From the NCBI RefSeq assembly GCF_016612535.1, contig NZ_JAENXS010000001.1, positions 1,513,501 to 1,577,500 on the forward strand: 64,000 nt of DNA, in the 5' to 3' direction. A program made the translations under genes and the position numbers. Below, in pieces: positions 7,892 to 17,160 of this stretch (the stretch's first letter is position 1; each line of letters begins with the position of its first letter). The notes below the pieces were generated by a model, which saw nothing but the letters and a program-made list of their open reading frames with translations, had not been told where the DNA came from and ran no database searches. Source of the stretch: Bradyrhizobium diazoefficiens (lineage in GTDB: Bacteria; Pseudomonadota; Alphaproteobacteria; Rhizobiales; Xanthobacteraceae).

Positions 7892-9964
7892 ATGTCTTAT
7901 GTCATCACGATCGACACAGGAGGAACATTTACGGATGCGGTCATCCAGGACGAAGCTGGCCGGCTGACCATTGGGAAGGCATTGACGACACCCAAGCGCG
8001 CTTTTGAAGGCATGTATGGTGCGATCTCCGCAGCAGCCCGTCTGCTCGATGTGACGCCTGAGCACGTGATCCGTCATGCGGGTCGCCTCATTTTCGGGAC
8101 GACCCGTGCGACCAACGCAATCGTAACGCGATCAACTGCGCGAACCGCCCTCTTCGTAACGGCGGGCTTTCCGGACATCCTCTACCTGAGAGAGGGCGGC
8201 AAGAAGGATGCGCACGACTATCGCACGCCTTTCCCTGAACCCTATGTGCCGCGTCGTCTGACCTTCGAAATCAAAGAGAGGATCAACGCGGAGGGCGGCG
8301 TTGAGACCACCCTCGACGAGGCTTGCGTCATCGCCGCCGCGCGGCAATTGGAGCGCTTAGGCATTGAGGCTGTGGGAGTTTGCCTTCTGTGGTCAATCGT
8401 CAATCCCGCGCATGAATTGCGCGTCGCGCAACTACTCAAAGAGCATGCTTCGTCAGTGGCTGTAACGCTGTCGCATGAGATCCTGCCAGTGCCGCGGGAG
8501 TATCGCCGTGCCTCGGCAACCGTCCTCGATGCATCGCTCAAGCCCGTGATGCAGAAGTTTCTGGAGGACATGGCAGCCGATCTTGAGCGTCTTGGCTTCT
8601 CAGGCGATCTGCTCGTTTCGACAACGGTGGGCGGATGCATGGAGGTCGCGGCGGCAGCTCACAGACCCGTACACCTCACCAAATCCGGACCAGCCATGGT
8701 GCCGCTCGCAGCTCGGGAATATGCCCGACGTGTGACGGCAAACGGCGACATCATCATTTGCGACACGGGCGGCACCACCTTCGACGTCGGCCTGATTCGT
8801 GATGGAGAGGTCGTTCGTACGCGCGAGACCTGGCTTGGGCCCAGGTACACCGGGGAACTGCTCGCTTTGTCCTCGGTAGATATTCGCAGTGTTGGCGCCG
8901 GAGGCGGCTCGATCGCGTGGGTGGATGACGGGGGACTCTTGCGTGTCGGTCCGCAGAGCGCCGGATCGGTACCAGGTCCGGCCTGCTATCCGGGGGGCGG
9001 CAAGCTGCCAACCGTCACGGATGCCGCAGTGGTCGCGGGCTACATCGATCCACACCTTTTCCTGGGCGGCCGGATGACTCTCGATGCTGCCGCGGCGCGG
9101 ACTGCCGTGGCAACGGTTGCGGACCGGCTCTCGTTTTCTGTTGAGGAAACGGCGCTCGCGATCCTGACCATCGCCGACGAGACCATGATCTCCGCCATCC
9201 AGGACATCACGGTCTCCGAAGGCGTGGATCCACGGGGGAGTGTCTTCGTGGCAGGTGGCGGGGCTGCCGGCCTCAACATCGCCTCGGTGGCTCGGGCCCT
9301 TGGCTGCAAGACAGTCCTGCTCCCGCAGACTGCGAGCGCCTTGAGCGCCTGCGGCATGCAGTTCTCCGACGTGGTTGCGGAGGAGGCCGCGAGCGGCATC
9401 ACGAGCTCCGACGCATTTGATGAAACCGTCGTCCGACGCGCGTTGTCGCGCGCCCATGCAGCGCTCGAGACGTTGCGGGCGGGTTTGAAGATCCCGCGTG
9501 AAGCGGCTTGCAGCTTCGAAATTGCGGTCGATGCGCGCTATCGCGCGCAAATCTGGGAGCTCGAGGTTCCCCTTCCGGGTTTTTCCCATGAGGGCGAACT
9601 CGACGCGACGGAGCTTGCAGCGCGCTTCCATAAGGCCCATGAGCGTACGTTCGGCGTCGACGACCCTCATGGCGTGGTCGAATTCCTGACCTGGAAAGTC
9701 AGATTGCGTGTTGCTCTGCCGCGTCCAGCTGCGCAGCCGATCGCGGGCGAGGAGCGCAGCGCCCTCCTCAAGCGGCAGGGCGCCTATTTCCCGGGGCAAG
9801 GGCTCATCGACACGCCGTTCTACGACGGCCCAGCCCTCAGGCCGGACCTGGAGGTCGCCGGTCCTGCGATTATCCTCGAGCCCACGACCACCATCGTCGT
9901 GCCGCCAAATGCATCCGCGTGCCTGTCTCCCACCGGCAGCTATCTTCTGAAGCTGGAAAGGTAA
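7892..9964 (+). CDS. Hydantoinase/oxoprolinase subunit A (HyuA family)
   Basis: A 690-residue member of the ATP-dependent hydantoinase/5-oxoprolinase A family, in which ATP phosphorylates the carbonyl of a cyclic amide before ring opening. The N-terminal ASKHA-type phosphate loop is seen as ITIDTGGTFTDAV, and the second nucleotide-binding motif IICDTGGTTFDVGLI lies near residue 289. Length is normal for the family (~680-700). The ATG at 7892 is preferred; an in-frame GTG at 7880 sits directly on GGAGA and is too close to it. The HyuB partner follows 4 bp downstream. Substrate (hydantoin, 5-oxoproline, a lactam or another cyclic ureide) is not determined. Confidence 0.88.
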   Translation: MSYVITIDTGGTFTDAVIQDEAGRLTIGKALTTPKRAFEGMYGAISAAARLLDVTPEHVIRHAGRLIFGTTRATNAIVTRSTARTALFVTAGFPDILYLREGGKKDAHDYRTPFPEPYVPRRLTFEIKERINAEGGVETTLDEACVIAAARQLERLGIEAVGVCLLWSIVNPAHELRVAQLLKEHASSVAVTLSHEILPVPREYRRASATVLDASLKPVMQKFLEDMAADLERLGFSGDLLVSTTVGGCMEVAAAAHRPVHLTKSGPAMVPLAAREYARRVTANGDIIICDTGGTTFDVGLIRDGEVVRTRETWLGPRYTGELLALSSVDIRSVGAGGGSIAWVDDGGLLRVGPQSAGSVPGPACYPGGGKLPTVTDAAVVAGYIDPHLFLGGRMTLDAAAARTAVATVADRLSFSVEETALAILTIADETMISAIQDITVSEGVDPRGSVFVAGGGAAGLNIASVARALGCKTVLLPQTASALSACGMQFSDVVAEEAASGITSSDAFDETVVRRALSRAHAALETLRAGLKIPREAACSFEIAVDARYRAQIWELEVPLPGFSHEGELDATELAARFHKAHERTFGVDDPHGVVEFLTWKVRLRVALPRPAAQPIAGEERSALLKRQGAYFPGQGLIDTPFYDGPALRPDLEVAGPAIILEPTTTIVVPPNASACLSPTGSYLLKLER

Positions 9965-9968
9965 ATCA

Positions 9969-11798
9969 ATGACGCAGCCGCCCGGCGTAAGCCCCGCCGT
10001 CGATCAGGCGCCAAGGTCGATCCCGGTCGCGTTTACCGATCCTATCCTGGCGGCCGTGCTGGCCAATCGATTCGAGGCGATCGTTCGCGAGATGACGAAT
10101 ACGGTCCTGCGTTCTGCGCGATCGGTGATCGTCAGCAACGGACGTGACTTCTCTTGCGCAATTGTTAGTGGCGAGGGGGAACTCGTCGCCGTCGCCGACG
10201 GACTGCCCGTGCATACCTTCAATTCGCACATGCAGTCGGCCAATATCGCACGTCTTCATCCGGATCTGGCCGAGGGTGATGCCTTCATCGACAACGATCC
10301 CTACACGGGCAACACGCACCCCGCCGACCAAACCGTCATGGTGCCGGTCTTCGTCGATGGCGAGCATCTCTTCACAGCTTGCGCCAAAGCCCACCAGGCC
10401 GACATCGGCAACAGCCTGCCTACGACCTACCACCCGTTTGCAAGAGACGTGTACGAGGAAGGCGCGATCATCTTCCCCTGCATGCGACTGCAACGAAACG
10501 GACACACAATCGAGGATGTCATCCGTTTGGGCATGCGCCGCATCCGCGTTCCAGAGCAGTGGGGCGGCGATCTCCTTGCGACGCTCGGGGCCGCACGCAT
10601 CGCCGAGCGGCGGCTGAAGGAGCTCTGCCGCGAGCACGGAACAGCAAGGATCAAGACCTTCATCAAGGAATGGCTCGACTACTCTGAACGCCTCATGGCG
10701 TCCCGCATCGCCGCCCTGCCGAAGGGTCGCATGGACGTGAGTTCGCGCCACGACCCCGTGCCAGGAGTTCTGCCCGAAGGCATCGCGGTCAAAGCCGTGA
10801 TCGAGGTCGATCCGAGCGCGTGTGAAATCATCGTTGACCTCCGCCATAACGATGACTGCGTCAAAGCCGGCTTCAATCAGACTGAAGCAACCGCCCGCAG
10901 CAGCGTCATGGCGGGGATTTATCACAGCCTGGGTGCCGGTCTGCCGCGAAACTCTGGCGCGTTCCGCCGCCTTACGGTCTTGCTGCGCGAGAATTCGGTA
11001 GTTGGCATTCCCCGCTTTCCGGCGAGTTGCTCGATCGCCACGACGAATGTCGCCGATCGCCTTGTGAATCTCGTGCAATCTGCACTGGCGGGATTGGGTC
11101 AAGGGTTCGGATTGGCCGAGGGTGGCTTGTGCCTGGGCGTCAACACAGGTGTCATTTCCGGGACCGATTTCCGAAACGGCGCCCGTCCCTACATCAGCCA
11201 GCTGACACTAGCCTCGAACGGTGGCCCGGCTTCGCCGTACGCTGACGGTTGGGGCACGTACGGCATCCCGGCGTCTTCGGGGCTGACCTATCGGGACAGC
11301 ATCGAGATCAATGAGATCAAGTTTCCCATGATTGTCGATCACCTGCGCGTCGTACCTGGAAGCGGTGGGGCTGGTGCGCACCGGGGCGGGCTGGCCATAG
11401 AGACGCGCTATCGTGTCCGCGAGGGCACGATGACGGTCGCCACCAACTCGGACGGCCAGGTGTTCGCGCCGAAGGGTGTGCTCGGGGGGCAATCAGGATC
11501 GCTCGCTGTGTCCTACGTTATCCATGAGGACGGCCGAGAAGAACGAGTGCCCGGTTTTGGCATCCAGGTCATCCACAAGGGACAGGCTGTGCGCGGCACG
11601 ACAAACGGCGGCGGCGGGTTCGGCGATCCCGCCAAGCGAGATCCAGCCCTCGTACTGCGCGATGTGTCCGAGATGCGCGAGACTCTCGAACGTGCACGAG
11701 ATGTATATCGGGTCGCTCTCACAGCGGACGGCACGGCGGGAATGCTGTCGCTCGACGAGATGGCCACCGCCAAACTCCGTCATGGCGGCGCCACCTGA
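9969..11798 (+). CDS. Hydantoinase/oxoprolinase subunit B (HyuB family)
   Basis: A 609-residue hydantoinase B protein, the amidohydrolytic partner of the preceding HyuA. The family landmarks are present: the N-terminal block ending VSNGRDFSCAIV, the FIDNDPYTGNTHPADQTVM segment, and the glycine-rich C-terminal blocks PGSGGAGAHRGGLAIE and TTNGGGGFGDPAKRDP. Length is somewhat long but within the family range. It lies 4 bp behind hyuA, so the subunits are co-expressed. A second, diverged HyuA/HyuB pair is encoded at 28.7-34.2 kb in a different setting. Confidence 0.88.
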   Translation: MTQPPGVSPAVDQAPRSIPVAFTDPILAAVLANRFEAIVREMTNTVLRSARSVIVSNGRDFSCAIVSGEGELVAVADGLPVHTFNSHMQSANIARLHPDLAEGDAFIDNDPYTGNTHPADQTVMVPVFVDGEHLFTACAKAHQADIGNSLPTTYHPFARDVYEEGAIIFPCMRLQRNGHTIEDVIRLGMRRIRVPEQWGGDLLATLGAARIAERRLKELCREHGTARIKTFIKEWLDYSERLMASRIAALPKGRMDVSSRHDPVPGVLPEGIAVKAVIEVDPSACEIIVDLRHNDDCVKAGFNQTEATARSSVMAGIYHSLGAGLPRNSGAFRRLTVLLRENSVVGIPRFPASCSIATTNVADRLVNLVQSALAGLGQGFGLAEGGLCLGVNTGVISGTDFRNGARPYISQLTLASNGGPASPYADGWGTYGIPASSGLTYRDSIEINEIKFPMIVDHLRVVPGSGGAGAHRGGLAIETRYRVREGTMTVATNSDGQVFAPKGVLGGQSGSLAVSYVIHEDGREERVPGFGIQVIHKGQAVRGTTNGGGGFGDPAKRDPALVLRDVSEMRETLERARDVYRVALTADGTAGMLSLDEMATAKLRHGGAT

Positions 11799-11937
11799 GA
11801 TAAAACCCTCTAAGCCACGCCCCCATGAACGCCAGCTCGTTGCGGCCAGCTGAGGCATCTCGAAGCGCTGCGGAAGCACGAAGTGACCAGAATATCCGCC
11901 GCGGGGCAATGACAACGTCGTATCTTTAAGGAGTCAC

Positions 11938-12714
11938 ATGAAGGATCCAATCGCACCCAAACCGGATGGCTTCGAAGCGATCCGGACTGCCGCCCAGCAC
12001 CTTCGATCTCTGCGGCCTGTCGACCTTGCACCAACCTTGGGTCGGGGCATCCCACGCTGGCCAACGCATCCCCATCTGATCATCGATCCGACCGTCGTGC
12101 ACGAGAACGATGGATATTACTGCCAGAATCTCAGCATGGCCGAGCATATCGGATGTCATGTCGACGCGCCCGCGCATACGGTTGCCGACCAGATGCACGC
12201 TTCGATCGAAACGGTTGCTGTTGACCGGCTCGTCGCCGAGGCGGTTGTTTACGATTTTTCCGATCGCGACTGGAAACCCGGTGACATCCTTTCGCCTTCG
12301 GACGTCGAATCCTACGAGCGTAAGCATGGCATCTCGGTCGGCCCTGACGAGATCGCACTCGTGAACTTCGGATGGTTGAAGCAGCATTGGCGTCGTGATG
12401 CACAGGCCCAGTGGTATGCCCGCAATGCTCCGGGCATGAACGAAGAACTGGTGCTCCTCTTCAAGGAACGGAAGGTTCGAGCCGTCGGCGCAGACACGAT
12501 CGCCTGCGAAGCGGCGTTGGTGGATGGTGTCTCCACAGGGACGTTGCCCGGGCACTTCAAGCATTGGCTGCCAAACGGCATCTTGATCCTGGAATGCGTT
12601 GCTAATCTGGAGCTCGTCTCCCGCCGCTGCCTTTTCATGGCGGCCCCGCTGCCCATCGAACACGGCTCCGGGTCGCCGCTTCGGCCGATCGCCTACTGCT
12701 GTGATGACTGCTGA
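11938..12714 (+). CDS. Cyclase-family metal-dependent amidohydrolase (kynurenine-formamidase-like)
   Basis: A 258-residue member of the putative cyclase family (pfam04199 type), which includes kynurenine formamidase and isatin hydrolase. The metal-binding signature HxGTHxDxPxH appears as EHIGCHVDAPAH, with cysteine in place of the usual threonine; the metal-binding His/Asp positions are kept. The ATG at 11938 follows a perfect AAGGAG. A 140-bp gap without a gene separates it from hyuB, but the direction and theme (C-N bond hydrolysis) fit the same operon. It may open or deformylate the HyuAB product. Confidence 0.82.
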   Translation: MKDPIAPKPDGFEAIRTAAQHLRSLRPVDLAPTLGRGIPRWPTHPHLIIDPTVVHENDGYYCQNLSMAEHIGCHVDAPAHTVADQMHASIETVAVDRLVAEAVVYDFSDRDWKPGDILSPSDVESYERKHGISVGPDEIALVNFGWLKQHWRRDAQAQWYARNAPGMNEELVLLFKERKVRAVGADTIACEAALVDGVSTGTLPGHFKHWLPNGILILECVANLELVSRRCLFMAAPLPIEHGSGSPLRPIAYCCDDC

Positions 12715-12849
12715 GGCGAATTCCTGTGTTCTGCGGCCAAAAGAACAGTGTCGAGCATCAGGGCATGGCAGCAGCAAGGGTCACGTTGACCGGAGCGACT
12801 TGATTGATGCTGGGCCCACGGTGAGAATGCACCCAAGGGGGCTAATCGG

Positions 12850-13950
12850 ATGGAGTACGCTGCTCAGTGTCAAGCGAGCGGCAATCTTGCCTCCACAAGG
12901 CGAGACGCTGCAGCGTTCTTGGACAATCCAGGTCTCACTGACCTCGACGGAGCCACAAGTCGGCAGAACCTCGTCGCAAGGTGGACAAGCATCGCGGATG
13001 CTCACTGCGCCATCGGTGACCTCAACATGCAGAATGGCACCTTTGCTGAGGCAGCCGAGGCCTGGCTTTGCGCCTTGACCGCCTTTGAAGTGACCAGGCG
13101 ATTGATTGACGAAGGCGATCCTCAACATGGAGACGTTTCAACCAAGATCGAGCGTGGTATTCAGAGATTGAATTCATCTCTGGTGCAGAAAATCGAGCGG
13201 ATCAACATTGCATGTTTTGATCAGGTTGAAGTGCCAGCTTATTACTTGCGGGCCGCCAGCCCCAATCGGCACACGCCGGCAGTGATATGCATCAGTATGG
13301 AGCAAGAATCCGCAGCGACGCTGCTCGGAAGGCTATTGCCGGTGGTGATTGGCCAAGATCTTTCGGTACTCGTCATCTCTCACGACGATATCTCAAGTGG
13401 CTCGCGCAGCCACTCGAACCTTCTGTTGTCTTGCTGCTTGGACTATTTATCAAGGCGGCCCGACGTTGATGCCAGGCGAATCGGCGTTTACGGAGAGGAA
13501 TTGTCGGCTGTCCTTGCGACCGATTTCGCTGCATGTGATCGGCGCCTTGCGGCGGCAGTTTGCGATGGCGGTCTTTGGCATCGGTCTCGGAATTTGGCGT
13601 CTGTCGGTTGGATGACGGGAGCTGCGACCTCGACGGGCGAACATGCAGTGCCAGCACATCGCGCCCAACGCATACGACTGTTGAAATGCCCAGTTCTCGT
13701 GGTCGCCGGCGGGCGCGGTATCGTGAGCGTATCGGAGGCGGTCAAACTACAGGCTGAGTGCATGCAAGCGCATTTCGATCTGCAGTTGGTCGTCCCGCGA
13801 ATGATCCGCAGCCAGGGGTGGGAAATCGAAAACTTCGTGAGTTCAGACGATTGCATTTTCGGATGGCTGAAACAAAAGCTGGCGGCGAGTGATCGTGTGC
13901 GAGCAGTGAATCGATCATTCGATGAGTCGCAATCTGTTCGTCCCGCGTGA
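12850..13950 (+). CDS. Alpha/beta-hydrolase-like protein lacking a recognisable catalytic triad
   Basis: A 366-residue protein with a helical N-terminal half and a C-terminal half that resembles alpha/beta hydrolases of the FrsA / 2,6-dihydroxypseudooxynicotine hydrolase type (blocks RPDVDARRIGVYG and LKCPVLVVAGG). The nucleophile elbow GxSxG is replaced by GEELS. The usual acid after the GG turn is absent (GGRGIVSV), and the expected C-terminal histidine is not seen (QGWEIENF). I infer a pseudoenzyme or a binding protein. It follows the cyclase gene in the same direction and is the last intact gene of the rightward run. No signal peptide is visible. Confidence 0.65.
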   Translation: MEYAAQCQASGNLASTRRDAAAFLDNPGLTDLDGATSRQNLVARWTSIADAHCAIGDLNMQNGTFAEAAEAWLCALTAFEVTRRLIDEGDPQHGDVSTKIERGIQRLNSSLVQKIERINIACFDQVEVPAYYLRAASPNRHTPAVICISMEQESAATLLGRLLPVVIGQDLSVLVISHDDISSGSRSHSNLLLSCCLDYLSRRPDVDARRIGVYGEELSAVLATDFAACDRRLAAAVCDGGLWHRSRNLASVGWMTGAATSTGEHAVPAHRAQRIRLLKCPVLVVAGGRGIVSVSEAVKLQAECMQAHFDLQLVVPRMIRSQGWEIENFVSSDDCIFGWLKQKLAASDRVRAVNRSFDESQSVRPA

Positions 13951-13951
13951 T

Positions 13952-14290
13952 CGTGACACGTCAAGCGTGTCACAACCTCGAGCCATTCCTTGCGACGGCT
14001 GTCATTTGGCCGCAGCTTCGAAAAAACGATACGTCCATAGCCAATGACGTGGACGCGATGCAATATCCAGAGCGCGATGGCCAACGTTTACTCCAGCAAA
14101 AAGGTGAAGACCCCGCTTCCGCGATGCGTGCAATCGCCGACCTGTTGAACGATCAAAGGTCCCAAGCCGTCGGTCGGCTCATTACTCATGATGAGCTCGG
14201 GGTCGCCCATAAGCGTTCGGCAGGTGGTCAGTATCTGCTGGTCGCGTCCTGGAGCGAAGACGGACTTTTGGGCGACTCTTGTGGTTAGGA
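13952..14290 (-). pseudogene. livF: Relic of a branched-chain amino-acid ABC ATPase (livF 3' end)
   Basis: Read on the minus strand, this stretch aligns by eye with the C-terminal third of LivF. It has a decayed signature FAPGRDQQILTTCRTLM (for LSGGEQQMLAIGRALM), then GDPELIMSNEPTDGLGPLIVQQVG (for the Walker B and the GLAPLIV motif), then FTFLLE followed by a stop where LivF has EQN, and finally RVHVIGYGRIVF (for RAYVLEHGRIV). The glutamine codon appears to have become TAA. The 5' two thirds are missing, and the relic abuts the GntR gene stop at 14293. It is a leftover of a transporter once linked to this locus. Confidence 0.7.
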
Positions 14291-14292
14291 GC

Positions 14293-14988
14293 CTAGTCCT
14301 GTCGAGACTGGACGAGATTGCTCAGACGGCGGTAGCCCTCCCGCAGGTCGTTTTCGATCGCCGCCCGTACGGCCGTAGCGTCTCTGTCCTTCAGTCCGCC
14401 AATAGCCCATTGGTGGTTCGAGACCCCCCGCCGGTGGATTGCAAACTCGGGATATAGATCGTTTAGCGACGGCCCGATGCGCAACCACTGAGATTCGATG
14501 AGTGTGACCAGGCGGGGCATTCCGGAGGTCCCGTAGAGCCGGAAGTGGAATGCTTTGTTGAGACGAAGGACATCGGCGTATTGCGACTTGTCCATCGCAT
14601 CGTTGATACGGATCTGCGTCTCTTCCAGGAACGAGATGTCCCGGTCTTCGATATGCGCGGTGGCTTCGAATGCTGCCAATCCCTCGAGCGCAAGGCGGAT
14701 CTTCGTCACTTCATCGAGTGTGGCCATGGTAAGTACCGGCACGACGACGGTCTTCGGCCCAAGATTAACCAGGGCGCCCTCGCTGATCAGGCGAACGATG
14801 GCATCACGGACAGGCGTCGTGCTGACACCGAGCGCTTGCGCAACCGATCGTACGGTCAGCTTGCGTCCTGGCACAAACTGCCCGCTAATGATGGACTCCT
14901 TGAGCGAGGTGTAGGCGAGTTCGCCCAAACTGGCTTGCCGGTCGAGGGGCGCAAGGGGGCTCGCAAGGTCGGGTTCGTTTAGCGTCAT
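14293..14988 (-). CDS. GntR-family regulator with FCD ligand domain
   Basis: A 231-residue transcription factor. The N-terminal winged helix-turn-helix spans about residues 20-85 (SLKESIISGQFVPGRKLTVRSVAQALGVSTTPVRDAIVRL). The C-terminal all-helical FCD domain carries the Arg and His positions that bind metal/carboxylate ligands in this family (KIRLALEGLAA, NKAFHFRLY, NHQWAIGGLKDRD). Such regulators usually repress catabolic operons and respond to an organic acid. The upstream region holds TGTTTGGTAT (15022-15031, inverted), shared with the divergent promoter at 2.9-3.1 kb, which supports control of that locus. The leftover livF fragment lies directly downstream. Confidence 0.88.
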   Translation of the reverse strand: MTLNEPDLASPLAPLDRQASLGELAYTSLKESIISGQFVPGRKLTVRSVAQALGVSTTPVRDAIVRLISEGALVNLGPKTVVVPVLTMATLDEVTKIRLALEGLAAFEATAHIEDRDISFLEETQIRINDAMDKSQYADVLRLNKAFHFRLYGTSGMPRLVTLIESQWLRIGPSLNDLYPEFAIHRRGVSNHQWAIGGLKDRDATAVRAAIENDLREGYRRLSNLVQSRQD

Positions 14989-15399
14989 CTAATCTGCTGG
15001 TCGTCAGCTATGTTATGTGTTATACCAAACACCAGAACACAAAAACCAGTCATTCGCAACGATCTGTGGCGGATTGCCTTTTTTCTCCTCGACTATTTGA
15101 CCCCAGCCGAGCACGGGAGGTCGTGACCGTGGCTCTCGTCTGCGTTTCGGGTTGGAACGGAGTGGAAATCAGGTTCCGACTGTGTGCCCTCGGTGTTTCG
15201 GCCAAAATGTGAGCGCGGCGGGGATGAGAGCACTTTTGGGCCAACAGAATTACAGCACAAGCACAGTGGTTGAGCGGCGCGTCACGTTAGACGACCCCAC
15301 AGAGCTGACGCATCATCATCGCGATGCTGATTTCGGTCGCAGGCTGACTTTGTCCCCAGCCTAACGGGCCAGCGCGGCGGTCAGCGACCGAGAGCACTC
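14989..15399. other. Intergenic region, no gene recognised
   Basis: About 410 bp between the GntR gene start and the end of the acyl-CoA synthetase gene. The part next to the GntR gene (15005-15035) is AT-rich and contains GTTATGTGTTATACC-like half sites, which fit a GntR/FCD operator and promoter. Short open frames at 15015-15364 match nothing I recognise and lack convincing ribosome-binding sites. The rest may be scar sequence from past rearrangement. Confidence 0.4.
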
Positions 15400-17030
15400 T
15401 CACTGCGGAAATCGTTCGCGCAGCTTCGCTTTCCAGAACTTGCCGGTCGACGTTCGTGGTACTGCGTCGATGAACTCATAGCGATCGGGCAACTGCCATT
15501 TTGCGAAACTGCGCGCCAGGAGATGCTCGCTGAACTCCGTCGTGTCCACCTGCTTGCCAGGCTTGAGTACGATGCAAGCGAGGGCCTCTCGCTCCATTTC
15601 TCGTTGGGGATCGCGATCACCGCTGCTTCGGCGACCGCAGGGTGCTCCATCAGCGCATTCTCGAGATCGGCCGAGCTGATCCATTCGCCGCCGGATTTGA
15701 TGAGGTCCTTTGTCCGGTCGGTGATACGCACAAAGCCAAGCGGATCGATTGAGGCAACGTCGCCGGTACGTAGCCAGCCATCCTCGGTGAACTTGTCGCT
15801 CGAAACGGGCGCATCGTGGTAGGAGCCCGCAATGAACGGCCCGCGCACCTGAATCTCGCCTACGCTCTTGCCGTCCCACGGCTGCTCACCTTCGTCACCG
15901 CACAGCCGCAGCTCCACCAGTGGGACAGGCACGCCGGCCATGGCGGCGCGACGATACTTCTCCTCATTGCCTGCATCGCGCAGCTCAGCCCGGTGGTATG
16001 ATCTGGTGCAGAGAGGAGACGTTTCGGTCATGCCCCATCCCTGCTCGATCCACACGCCATGCCTGTCGAGCGCGCGAATCAAAGACTCGGGCACGGTTGC
16101 GCCGCCGGTCACGGCGCGCAGCGGTTTCGGCAACTTCCATCGGCCGCGGTCGGGCGAACCTTCGGCCTGCGCCGCCTCGAAGGTCTGCAACAAGGTCATC
16201 CAGATTGTCGGTACTCCGAAGGCCATCGTCGGCGGCTCGATCTGCATCAGGTCGAGGATGTCGTCGGAATGCAGGTGCGGTCCGGGAAACACGAGCTTCG
16301 CACCCAGGTTCACCGCGCCGTAGGGAATGCCCCAGGCGTTCACGTGGAACATCGGCGTGATGGGCAGAAGTACGTCGGTGCTGCGCAGCGCCCAGAACTC
16401 GCCGAGGCTTCCGACCAGCATGTGCAGGATGGTCGAACGGTGAGAGTACACCACGCCTTTCGGACGGCCGGTGGTACCGGACGTGTAGCACATTGCAACC
16501 GGGTCGGTTTCCTCGTGCGCCTCATATTTGAAAGCATCGGGATCGGCGTGATTCAGCAAGGCCTCGTAGTCTTCCGTGTCCGGCGGAACACGCCCTCCCG
16601 AGAACGGGAAGACGATCACGCGCTCGAACTGGTGCAAATGCGCGAATTGCTTGTACAGGGGCAAGAGGATGTCGTCGACGATCAGGAAGCGGTCGCCTGC
16701 ATTTGCCGCAATCCAGCCGATCTCGTCGGGCGTCAGTCGCAAGTTCAGCGTGTGCATCACACCGCCTGCCGCTGGGATTCCGAAATAGCACTCCAGGTGA
16801 GCATGATGATTCCAGCACAGCGTGGCAACGCGGTCACCTTTCTTAAGACCAAGCCGCTGCAGCGCCGACGCGAGCGAGCGCGTGCGCCGATAGAACTCAC
16901 CGTAGGTGTGCCGGCGAAGACTCTTGTCAGGCAGCCGCGAGACAATCTCGTTAGCGGCAAAAATCTTGCCCGCGCGCTCCAGCAGATGATTAAGCGAGAG
17001 TGGCACGTCCATCATCGTGCTATGGAACAC
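15400..17030 (-). pseudogene. Long-chain/medium-chain acyl-CoA synthetase, frameshifted near the 3' end
   Basis: AMP-forming acyl-CoA ligase. The frame beginning at the GTG at 17030 (AAGGAAG upstream; MMDVPLSLNHLLERAGKIF follows) contains the P-loop-like motif CYTSGTTGRPKGVVYSHRS, the A5-type motif QGWGMTETSPL and the TGD motif [11 protein letters not shown]. The hinge and lid continue in another frame, ending in [18 protein letters not shown] with the catalytic lysine and a stop at 15400. The break is at 15582-15584, where GGG (plus strand) should be GGGG. One base is missing in a homopolymer, so this is either a real inactivating mutation or a sequencing error. A full-length enzyme would have about 543 residues. 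Confidence 0.75.
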
Positions 17031-17160
17031 TTGTCTTCCTTTCGAACGAACCTCAGTGTTGGCCGAGCGCCAAGCGGCCGATAGCTCAGAAGTTGGCATG
17101 AGCAAGCGTTTACGTTCGCCGACAGATGGATTTGGTATCCGCCCTCGTTTGCACAGAGCT

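Noticed and set aside
8600..9799. A 399-codon minus-strand frame opposite hyuA
   Set aside because: High-GC antisense frame; the plus strand has all HyuA motifs and a start/stop that fit the operon.
13947..14288. Plus-strand frame of 113 codons behind the hydrolase-like gene
   Set aside because: It is the antisense of the decayed livF relic on the minus strand.
15015..15364. Small plus-strand frames between the GntR and acyl-CoA synthetase genes
   Set aside because: No ribosome-binding site, no recognisable domain, poor codon pattern.
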